Below are positions 1 through 5,928 of a stretch of DNA of 9,990 nt, in pieces (position 1 is the first letter of the stretch; each line of letters starts with the position of its first letter). The notes beneath the pieces are model-generated. The model ran no database searches. It was not told the DNA's origin and was given only the letters and a program-made list of their open reading frames with translations. The stretch covers positions 1 to 9,990 of the forward strand of contig CAZCFZ010000127.1 of NCBI GenBank assembly GCA_964498065.1, read 5' to 3'. Source of the stretch: FEN-1297 sp964498065 (lineage in GTDB: Bacteria > Bacteroidota > Ignavibacteria > Ignavibacteriales > Ignavibacteriaceae). The translations under genes were made by a program, and so were the position numbers.

Positions 1-986
1 GCAGAACATTTTTGGCCCTGATACTCAAAGGCACCGCGAATAGCTGCAACTACAAGAGCACCTACATCGGCAGTATTATGAACGAAAATGAAATCCTTGC
101 CGCCTGTTTCACCAACTATTCGCGGATAATATTTCGATTTGTTGATATTGTTGCCGACTGTTTTCCACATTCCTTGAAATACTGCTGTTGAACCGGTAAA
201 ATGAATACCTGCCAAATCCGGGCTTGCCATTACCGGGTTACCCACCTCGCCGCCAGAACCGGGAACAAAATTAATAACACCTGGAGGCAGTCCGGCTTCT
301 TCCCAGAGTTTCATTAAAAAGTATGCCGAATACACTGCACTCGATGCAGGTTTCCATAGAGATACATTCCCAACAATAACAGGAGCTGTCGGAAGATTTC
401 CTGCAATAGAGGTAAAGTTAAAAGGTGTAACAGCAAAAACAAATCCTTCCAGCGGCCTGTATTCTTCACGGTTCCACATTCCTTTTGGAGAATAAGGCTG
501 TTCGTCCATCAACTGTGTCATGTAATAAGTGTTGAATCTCCAAAAATCTATCAACTCGCATGCAGCGTCTATCTCCGCTTGATAGGCTGTTTTTGATTGG
601 CCGAGCATTGTAGCTGCATTTAACGTCGATCGCCATGAACCTGAAAGCAGTTCCGCCGCTTTTAAGAAAACGGAAGCCCTGTGTTCCCACGGCATTTCGG
701 CCCAAGTTTTCCTGGCTTCAAGTGCAGCTTCAATTGCCATGTTGACTTCTTTGGTTCCGGCTTTATGATAAAATCCTAATTTCTTTGAGTGATCGTGCGG
801 AGTTCTTATCTCAACAGTTTTTCCCGTTTTAATTGATTTACCTCCTATTATAAGAGGGATCTCAATTTCTTTAGCTTGCAGCTCTTTGAGTCTTTTCTTT
901 AATGCTTCTTTTTCTGGTGTTCCGGGAGCGTAAGATAATACAGGTTCATTTATTGGGTACGGCACTTTAAAATATGCGTTTGACAT
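1..986 (-). CDS. pruA: L-glutamate gamma-semialdehyde (1-pyrroline-5-carboxylate) dehydrogenase, N-terminal part
   Basis: This gene runs off the left edge; 328 whole codons are visible out of the roughly 540 usual for the family. The enzyme oxidises glutamate semialdehyde, formed from proline, to glutamate with NAD+ in the cytosol. Visible aldehyde dehydrogenase landmarks, in order, are the N-terminal P5CDH segment, the cofactor-binding TPFNF stretch and WKPAS (Lys212), FTGST at 263-267, GETGGKDF with the conserved Glu293, and GQKCSA with the nucleophile Cys327, two residues from the window edge. The long N-terminus and the GETGGKDF signature fit the P5CDH (ALDH4-like) branch rather than a generic aldehyde dehydrogenase. 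The ATG at 984-986 is preceded by a GGAG ribosome site about nine bases upstream. No proline dehydrogenase domain lies N-terminal to it, so this is a stand-alone enzyme, not PutA. The C-terminal part and any neighbour beyond the edge cannot be judged. Confidence 0.95.
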   Translation of the reverse strand, partial: MSNAYFKVPYPINEPVLSYAPGTPEKEALKKRLKELQAKEIEIPLIIGGKSIKTGKTVEIRTPHDHSKKLGFYHKAGTKEVNMAIEAALEARKTWAEMPWEHRASVFLKAAELLSGSWRSTLNAATMLGQSKTAYQAEIDAACELIDFWRFNTYYMTQLMDEQPYSPKGMWNREEYRPLEGFVFAVTPFNFTSIAGNLPTAPVIVGNVSLWKPASSAVYSAYFLMKLWEEAGLPPGVINFVPGSGGEVGNPVMASPDLAGIHFTGSTAVFQGMWKTVGNNINKSKYYPRIVGETGGKDFIFVHNTADVGALVVAAIRGAFEYQGQKCS

Positions 987-1051
987 AAATATTACTCCAA
1001 TCTACTTAATACTTTTAATTTATTGCCCTAAAATTAAGAAAAATAAAACAC

Positions 1052-1107
1052 AGTAAGTATATGAATACGGAAAGATATCCTTCAAACTAACGAATTTAAT
1101 ACTTACT
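1052..1107. repeat. 9-bp perfect inverted repeat upstream of pruA
   Basis: AGTAAGTAT at 1052-1060 is the exact reverse complement of ATACTTACT at 1099-1107, with 38 bases between. Inside the spacer lies a smaller imperfect palindrome centred on GATATC (1070-1083). The unit sits 66 bases or more upstream of the pruA start, where a regulator could bind or an mRNA leader could fold. There is no U-tract beside it, so it does not look like a terminator. In AT-rich DNA a match of this length could arise by chance. Confidence 0.35.
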
Positions 1108-1152
1108 ATTCAACGTCCAAATATATTTTTTTATTAAGAAAATTTTCAATTT

Positions 1153-1187
1153 AAAAACAAAAAACCTCTCCGATATATCGAAGAGGC
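1153..1187 (-). terminator. Rho-independent terminator of the small secreted-protein gene
   Basis: Read on the minus strand, CCTCTTCGA (1178-1186) pairs with TCGGAGAGG (1165-1173) around a TATA loop. This gives a continuous 9-bp stem if one U-G wobble is counted. It is followed at once by six T, one G and five T (1164 down to 1153). The wobble pair becomes a C-A mismatch on the plus strand, and the T-tract exists only on the minus strand, so the signal is directional. It ends transcription about 27 bases after the stop codon of the gene at 1214-1603 and separates that gene from pruA. Confidence 0.9.
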
Positions 1188-1213
1188 TTGATTTTAGAAA
1201 AATTATATACAAT

Positions 1214-1603
1214 TTAAAGGGGAGTTTTAACAACAACATAAACTTTTTCACGCGGGTAAAATCTATAATAAACTCCGCCGAAAACATAATATTTTACACG
1301 ATGAACTCTTACAATTTTATATCCATGCGGAAGTAAAGTAATTCTTGCACCTATAGGCGCAACAACTTTTACATAACCCTTCCGACCTCCCTCATAGAAA
1401 TATCCTTCACGGAAAAAGTAATGCCTCTTTTTTACTATTACTTCTTTGTATTCAACATTACATTTAACAATTCTTTCACGTCTATCTTTAACTTTTCCTC
1501 TATGGTATTCTCTTTCCTGAGCATTAGTATTGCTTGGAAGTATAAATAATAATGCTGCCATAAAGATTGTAACTGTGATCAAATTATTTATCCTGTTTTT
1601 CAT
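1214..1603 (-). CDS. small secreted basic, Tyr-rich protein (DUF6515-like)
   Basis: This gene encodes 129 residues. The N-terminus has a basic start, a hydrophobic core at about 8-22 and a likely signal peptidase I site NTNA|Q (28|29), so the product should be exported. The mature part of about 100 residues is very basic, with 13 Tyr and many Lys and Arg. Its second half reads APIGARI, then LLPHGYKIVRV, then KYYVFGGVYYR, then VYVVV. This order matches what I recall of the DUF6515 family of small exported bacterial proteins (PxGA, LPxGY, a YY-GGxYY hairpin, VVV near the end). The function of that family is unknown. The start is set by a strong GGAGG site at 1609-1613, five bases from the ATG. 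The gene is monocistronic, with its own terminator. One Cys lies near mature residue 20. Family assignment is from memory of motif order, so it is moderately sure; the gene itself is well supported. Confidence 0.8.
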   Translation of the reverse strand: MKNRINNLITVTIFMAALLFILPSNTNAQEREYHRGKVKDRRERIVKCNVEYKEVIVKKRHYFFREGYFYEGGRKGYVKVVAPIGARITLLPHGYKIVRVHRVKYYVFGGVYYRFYPREKVYVVVKTPL

Positions 1604-1695
1604 TATGACCTCCGTGTGTTTGTATTTATGCCTTTAATAATCCTTCTCATAAATTCTTTTAGTAATGGGACAATCACGCTTTTTATTAGGTTTAA

Positions 1696-1728
1696 AAGAT
1701 TAATTTTTATTAATGATTTGTTAATCTT
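1696..1728. repeat. 8-bp inverted repeat between ychF and the small secreted-protein gene
   Basis: AAGATTAA at 1696-1703 is mirrored by TTAATCTT at 1721-1728, with a 17-base spacer. It lies roughly 95-125 bases upstream of the start codon of the small secreted-protein gene and downstream of ychF. It has no GC stem and no clean U-tract, so it is not a convincing terminator. It could be an operator or simply chance in AT-rich DNA. I saw no clear terminator for ychF in this gap. Confidence 0.2.
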
Positions 1729-1808
1729 AGTTTTGAAAATTTAATCTGAAATAAACCTCAAAATCCGCTTAAATATTAACTTTTTAATTATAGAATTTTA
1801 GAAAAGAA

Positions 1809-2909
1809 TTAAACATTGAATAAAAAGTGCATAATATCCCCGTCCTGCACTTCATATTCTTTACCTTCTACACGCATAACTCCGGCGGTTCTGCAAGCCG
1901 ATTCGGAGCCGTATTTTACATAATCCGGATAACTAATAACCTCTGCCCTGATAAAGCCCTTTTCAAAATCCGTATGAATAACTCCCGCTGCTTGAGGCGC
2001 TTTCCATTCCCGGTGTATCGTCCAGGCTTTTACTTCTTTGGGTCCGGCAGTAAAATAACTTATTAAACCTAGTGTATGAAAGCCTGTACGGATAATTTTT
2101 TCTAATCCGCTTTCTTTAACACCGTAAGATTCTAAAAATTCTTGTCTTTCTCTTTCTTCAAGCCCGACTAATTCTTCTTCAACTTTTGCTGAAATTTTTA
2201 CTACATCAGCGCCTCCGGATTCACCATACTTCCTTACTGTTTTCACATATTCATTATCTTCAGAAAGACTTTCCTCATTAACATTAGCACAGTAAATAAT
2301 TTTTTTTGAAGTCATTAGTCTTAATTCACTAAAAAGATCCTGCAATGTTTCCCTTTCTTTTTCCGGGAATGAAATTGCCGTATTTCCTTCATTCATAAAT
2401 TTTAAAAGATCTTCTGCGTCATCAAGAATTATTTTAATTGATTTGTCTCCCTTTGAAGCTTTTTGAAGTCTTTCAATCTTTTTTTCAAGAGTTTGAACAT
2501 CCGCTAAAATTAATTCCGTCTCAATTACTTCAATATCCCTCAAAGGATCAACACTTCCATCAACATGAACAACATCATCATTGTCGAAACATCTTACAAC
2601 CTCCAGGATAGCATCGGTTTCTCTAATATTCGTTAAAAATTGATTTCCTAATCCTTCACCTTTATTTGCGCCTTTAACAAGTCCGGCAATATCTACAAAA
2701 TCAACTGTCGAATTTACAATTCGTGCCGGATTAACAAGCTTTGCAAGTTTGTCTAATCTTTCATCCGGAACGGGGACAACAGCTTTATTCGGTTCGATAG
2801 TACAAAAGGGATAATTTGCGGCTTCGGCATTTTGTGTTTTTGTAAGTGCATTAAATAAAGTTGATTTTCCAACATTCGGCAGGCCGACAATTCCTATACT
2901 TAGTCCCAT
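1809..2909 (-). CDS. ychF: redox-regulated ATPase YchF (Obg-family, ribosome-associated)
   Basis: The product has 366 residues, the normal full length. YchF is an Obg-related P-loop NTPase that prefers ATP over GTP, binds the ribosome and is linked in E. coli to oxidative-stress control and start-codon selection. Motifs visible are G1 GLPNVGKST (9-17), G3 DIAGLVKGA (73-81), where a Leu occupies the place of the catalytic Gln of Ras-type GTPases (the HAS-GTPase hallmark), and NVNE (209-212), which replaces the NKxD guanine motif and explains the ATP preference. The region between about 130 and 205 is the helical coiled-coil insert. A C-terminal TGS domain (about 280-364) ends in the conserved MRVEGKEYEV...DGDIMHFLFNV pattern. 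Cys36 in YPFCTIEPN matches the redox-sensitive Cys35 of the E. coli protein. The ATG start is fixed by conservation of MGLSIGIVG, although no good Shine-Dalgarno site precedes it. The gene stands alone, without the pth partner seen in some bacteria. Confidence 0.97.
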   Translation of the reverse strand: MGLSIGIVGLPNVGKSTLFNALTKTQNAEAANYPFCTIEPNKAVVPVPDERLDKLAKLVNPARIVNSTVDFVDIAGLVKGANKGEGLGNQFLTNIRETDAILEVVRCFDNDDVVHVDGSVDPLRDIEVIETELILADVQTLEKKIERLQKASKGDKSIKIILDDAEDLLKFMNEGNTAISFPEKERETLQDLFSELRLMTSKKIIYCANVNEESLSEDNEYVKTVRKYGESGGADVVKISAKVEEELVGLEERERQEFLESYGVKESGLEKIIRTGFHTLGLISYFTAGPKEVKAWTIHREWKAPQAAGVIHTDFEKGFIRAEVISYPDYVKYGSESACRTAGVMRVEGKEYEVQDGDIMHFLFNV

Positions 2910-2950
2910 AATTAATTTTTATTTCCAAATAAATATTTATAAAACGAGTG

Positions 2951-2958
2951 CAAATATA
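2951..2958 (-). promoter_or_regulatory. possible Bacteroidetes-type -7 promoter element for ychF
   Basis: On the minus strand this reads TATATTTG, an exact match to the TAnnTTTG -7 element used by the primary sigma factor of Bacteroidetes. It lies 41 bases upstream of the ychF start codon, a sensible distance for a short leader. A TTTG that could serve as the -33 element lies 25 bases further upstream, longer than the usual 19-21. The match may be chance in AT-rich DNA, and the host may not use this promoter class. Confidence 0.25.
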
Positions 2959-3024
2959 ATAATTCTTAATTGGATATTTTATACAAAACTTCATAGCAGT
3001 AAAATTATTTAATTTTTTTATTCG

Positions 3025-3052
3025 GCGGTCTAATTAAGTAGTTTAAAACCGC
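3025..3052 (-). other. GC-stemmed hairpin after the M49 peptidase gene, without a U-tract
   Basis: GCGGT at 3025-3029 pairs with ACCGC at 3048-3052. On the minus strand the stem can extend by a U-G and a U-A pair, for about 7 bp around a 14-base AT-rich loop. It lies about 70-100 bases beyond the M49 stop codon and upstream of ychF. On the minus strand the stem is followed by CGAATAAAAAAATT, that is A-rich rather than T-rich, so it is not a standard intrinsic terminator. It may protect the 3' end of the M49 mRNA or be incidental. Confidence 0.3.
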
Positions 3053-3122
3053 AAGAATATAAAAGAAGTAAAAGATTTTTAAAAAGGAAACGATTAAATA
3101 AGAGTAAGATAAAAACGAAAGG

Positions 3123-5099
3123 TTAATTTTCCACAGGCAGAAACGAATACTTTTCCGCATAATACAGCATCTGTTCCATAAAGTTCGCAGGATATTCAAT
3201 TTCGACATTTACTATTTTTTCATTTTCATAAACCGGCTTTAAGACAGGATTAATAAATCCCTTATATGGAGGAATATTTAATTCGGAATATCTCTTTTTA
3301 ACTTCCTTATGCAGATTATAATCTATTTTAACACCGTATGTTTCAACAAGATTTTTTGCTGCTTCAAAATCTCCCTCAGATGTAATCCTCTGAACTTCTT
3401 TTAATAGTTCTCCAAATAATTTTCTCAATCTGGAATAATCATTAATTAAAATATAAGTTTTACTATTTTTCATTTTCACTTCAATTACTTTTTCATCCTT
3501 GCCCTTTTCAAGAATCCATTTTGAAATTAATTGGCGGTTGCGCATATGCGATTCTTCCAGCTGATCTCCCAATTCTATCCGGGCCAGCTGAACTAATAAT
3601 CCGGTTCTTAAATATTTATTATAACCTGCTTTAGCAGATTCAAAATTAGGCATTACACCGATTTCCTGCAGTTTACTGTCCGGTAAATAATATAATGCCA
3701 CAAGATCGGCCCTGGCTTCTTCAATTGTAGAAGCGTAATTTTTTAGGGTGTGTTTCGGAGCTCCTATACCGGGAAGAATTCTACCAGAGCCGTGCCCGAT
3801 TACTTCATGTAAATCGGTATGAAGAGAATCCGCCAAATGTGCATATTTATTTGCAAGCTCAACTTCATCATCGGAAAAAGCAAACTCTCTTAATAATTTT
3901 TCCGGTTCGGCTTTTTTATATGCATGATCTATGTTTTCTAAGTTAACGGATTTCGAACCGTATTTTTCTCTAATCCAATTTGCATTGGGAAGATTAATTC
4001 CTAAAGGCGATGCCGGAGAGGCATCACCTGCTTCTACAACAACCGTAATTGCTGTTGCCGAAATTCCTGTAACATTTTTCTTTTTAAATTTTTCTTCTAT
4101 TGGAGAATTATCCTCGAACCATTGTGCCTGTGCACTTATTGCTTTTATTCTTTTTGTAGCCTCAAGATCTCGAATTGATACTACAGCTTCGAATGTGCCT
4201 TTGTATCCCAGCGGATCGCAGTATAATTCAATAAAACCGTTTATAGTGTCTACACGGGAGTTATTATCTTTCAGCCAGAGTATATTATATTCATTAAACT
4301 GTTTTAAGTCTCCCGTTTTGTAATATTCTATTAATTTAGTTAATGCCGCTTTTTGATTCTCGTTTTCCGCAGCAGATACGGCTTTACTTAACCAGTAAAT
4401 AATCCTTTCAATTGCAGCCGAGTACATTTGCCCTGCTTTCCAGATTTTTTCTTTTAAAATCCCGTTTTCTTTAATTAATTTGGAATTTAGCCCGATAGAT
4501 AAAGGCGCAGGATCTCCTGCTTCAGAATTTTTCTTATAAAACTCTTCGACTTCCTTCTGCGTAACTCCTTCATAAAAATTTACTGCAGAAGTCTTAATAA
4601 CATCGTCTTTCGTATTCAGGTTTACTTTTTGACCGGCAATTCCGATATCAAATAAAACCGGTTTAAGCCGATTGATTAATTGATCTATTGTCTCACCTTC
4701 TGCAAGCGGCAGTAGCTCTTTTCTCGAATTCCTAATAAGGATTTCAAAATAATCGCCGGTAAAACCCGGTATAAATTTTCTCGTTGAATAATGGTGATGA
4801 ATCCCGTTGGAAAACCAAAATCTTTTTACATATACTAAAAATTTCTCAAACTCTTCGCTGCCTCTATCGCCGTTATAAGAAAGTACAATTGCTTCAAGAG
4901 TAATTTTGATTTTTAAATTATACTTATAATTCTGATCAAAAATTATTTCTTTACCGGATAGTGCCGCTTCGTATAAATAATAAACCAGTTCTTTTTCTTT
5001 TAAGGAAAGTTTATTAAATCCGGGGACCTTATAACGCAGGATTTCAATATCGGCGAATTGTTCGGACGTATATTTAAAGTTATCGGACAAATCATTCAT
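3123..5099 (-). CDS. M49 family zinc dipeptidyl peptidase III
   Basis: The product has 658 residues. DPP III removes dipeptides from the N-terminus of short peptides and acts in peptide turnover. The metal site is clear: HEVIGH at 431-436, with His431 and His436 as zinc ligands and Glu432 as the catalytic base, and EEARAD at 460-465, which supplies the third ligand (by family analogy Glu461). This HExxGH hexapeptide, one residue longer than the usual HExxH, is specific to M49; the classical form is HELLGH. The N-terminus has no signal peptide, and FADIEILRYKVPGF begins at residue 16, as I recall for Bacteroidetes M49 proteins, so the enzyme should be cytosolic and the ATG at 5097-5099 is well placed. 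No Shine-Dalgarno site is visible. A long antisense open frame at 3931-4323 is a shadow. It shares strand with the HAD gene 158 bases upstream; cotranscription is possible but not shown. Automated labels of such proteins as dihydrofolate reductase would not fit the motifs. Confidence 0.93.
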   Translation of the reverse strand: MNDLSDNFKYTSEQFADIEILRYKVPGFNKLSLKEKELVYYLYEAALSGKEIIFDQNYKYNLKIKITLEAIVLSYNGDRGSEEFEKFLVYVKRFWFSNGIHHHYSTRKFIPGFTGDYFEILIRNSRKELLPLAEGETIDQLINRLKPVLFDIGIAGQKVNLNTKDDVIKTSAVNFYEGVTQKEVEEFYKKNSEAGDPAPLSIGLNSKLIKENGILKEKIWKAGQMYSAAIERIIYWLSKAVSAAENENQKAALTKLIEYYKTGDLKQFNEYNILWLKDNNSRVDTINGFIELYCDPLGYKGTFEAVVSIRDLEATKRIKAISAQAQWFEDNSPIEEKFKKKNVTGISATAITVVVEAGDASPASPLGINLPNANWIREKYGSKSVNLENIDHAYKKAEPEKLLREFAFSDDEVELANKYAHLADSLHTDLHEVIGHGSGRILPGIGAPKHTLKNYASTIEEARADLVALYYLPDSKLQEIGVMPNFESAKAGYNKYLRTGLLVQLARIELGDQLEESHMRNRQLISKWILEKGKDEKVIEVKMKNSKTYILINDYSRLRKLFGELLKEVQRITSEGDFEAAKNLVETYGVKIDYNLHKEVKKRYSELNIPPYKGFINPVLKPVYENEKIVNVEIEYPANFMEQMLYYAEKYSFLPVEN

Positions 5100-5257
5100 A
5101 AACGATTTCTTGTATTATCTGAATTAATTTTAAATTAAAAATATAGGAATAAAAAATAGTTTAATTGTCGAATTTTTTTTCGTATCAACAATAAAACAAT
5201 TATCAGTGCATAATTTGTGAACTAAAATTTGTTTCTAATTTATTGTAAATGTGATTT

Positions 5258-5872
5258 TTAAAAGATTTCCCTCTCTCTTAAATCAGATACTAATTTTTCG
5301 TAACCTGTAAATTGAACCGCATCCCACCCTGCATTTTTAGCACCTTGTACATACTCCGTAATATCGTCAATAAATATATGTTCATAAGACGGTTTTTTTG
5401 TAAATGACTCTGCAGCTCTGTAAATTTTTTCCTCCGGTTTTACGGCATTCACTTCATAAGACAATATGAATTTATCAAAATATTTTAAGAATGGAAAATC
5501 TTTCCAGCCGTATTCTCTATGAAGTGCATCCGTATTGGAAAGCAATACCAGCAAGTATTTCTTTCTTAGCTCCGGTAAAAGAGAAGCGACATCATCGTTA
5601 ATTTTAAATATCTTTGAATAATCATTGATGAATTTCTCCTTGTCAATTTTATATTCAAGAACTTCGAGCATTCTTTTTATAAAATCCTCTTCCGGAATTT
5701 CTCCCCGTTCAAACTTACGATGGATAAAATAATTAGCTTTATAATTTTCAAGAAACTTGTCGCCGAGTCCCGGACTCACCGCGTTAAATCTTTCTATAAT
5801 CATATTATAATCAAACGAAATAAGAACATTTCCCAGATCGAACACTATTACCGAATATTTTTGCCGCTGCAT
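5258..5872 (-). CDS. HAD-superfamily phosphatase, subfamily IA (YihX-like)
   Basis: The product has 204 residues, the normal length for the family. HAD motifs are all recognisable: motif I FDLGNVL with nucleophile Asp12, motif II LSNT (Ser112), motif III Lys145 in VKPEEKIY, and motif IV FIDDI with Asp169 and Asp170. A small helical cap lies between motifs I and II (about 17-100). The HxxFERGEIPEEDF stretch at 51-64 resembles E. coli YihX, which dephosphorylates alpha-D-glucose 1-phosphate, and whose motif I is also DLGN, lacking the usual second Asp. The substrate here cannot be deduced from sequence. The protein has no signal peptide and should be cytosolic. The start lies 56 bases beyond the stop of the second M16 gene on the same strand with no terminator between, so it may be read from the M16 operon. 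The Shine-Dalgarno site is weak (GAG about ten bases upstream). Confidence 0.88.
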   Translation of the reverse strand: MQRQKYSVIVFDLGNVLISFDYNMIIERFNAVSPGLGDKFLENYKANYFIHRKFERGEIPEEDFIKRMLEVLEYKIDKEKFINDYSKIFKINDDVASLLPELRKKYLLVLLSNTDALHREYGWKDFPFLKYFDKFILSYEVNAVKPEEKIYRAAESFTKKPSYEHIFIDDITEYVQGAKNAGWDAVQFTGYEKLVSDLREREIF

Positions 5873-5928
5873 AATAAAAGCTCATTTATCAGTTATTGGA
5901 ATTAATACACATATAATATTTAAACGCA

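Noticed and set aside
466..705. 79-residue minus-strand open frame
   Set aside because: It lies inside the pruA coding region in another frame; the pruA frame encodes conserved aldehyde dehydrogenase sequence there.
1096..1287. 63-residue minus-strand open frame
   Set aside because: It spans the terminator hairpin and the end of the small secreted-protein gene, and its composition is that of translated AT-rich DNA.
1827..2066. Plus-strand open frame opposite ychF
   Set aside because: It is antisense to the conserved TGS domain of YchF and shows no family pattern. The same applies to the plus-strand frames at 5720-5905 and 8514-8756 opposite the HAD and M16 genes.
3005..3208. 67-residue minus-strand open frame with hydrophobic stretch
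   Set aside because: It starts inside the end of the M49 gene out of frame and continues into AT-rich intergenic DNA; the apparent membrane segment comes from base composition and there is no ribosome site.
3931..4323. 130-residue open frame on the plus strand
   Set aside because: It is entirely antisense to the well-supported M49 gene, has no recognisable domain and covers the conserved coding region next to the metal site.
5100..5257. Inverted repeat TAATTGT / ACAATTA around a CGAA-TTCG core in the gap between the HAD and M49 genes, considered as a terminator
   Set aside because: The stem is AT-rich and interrupted by a large asymmetric bulge, and no clear T-tract follows it on the minus strand.
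5258..5872. Missing second Asp in HAD motif I (DLGN) as a sign of an inactive enzyme
   Set aside because: The same DLGN form occurs in E. coli YihX, a demonstrated phosphatase, and motifs II to IV are intact, so this is a family trait rather than decay.
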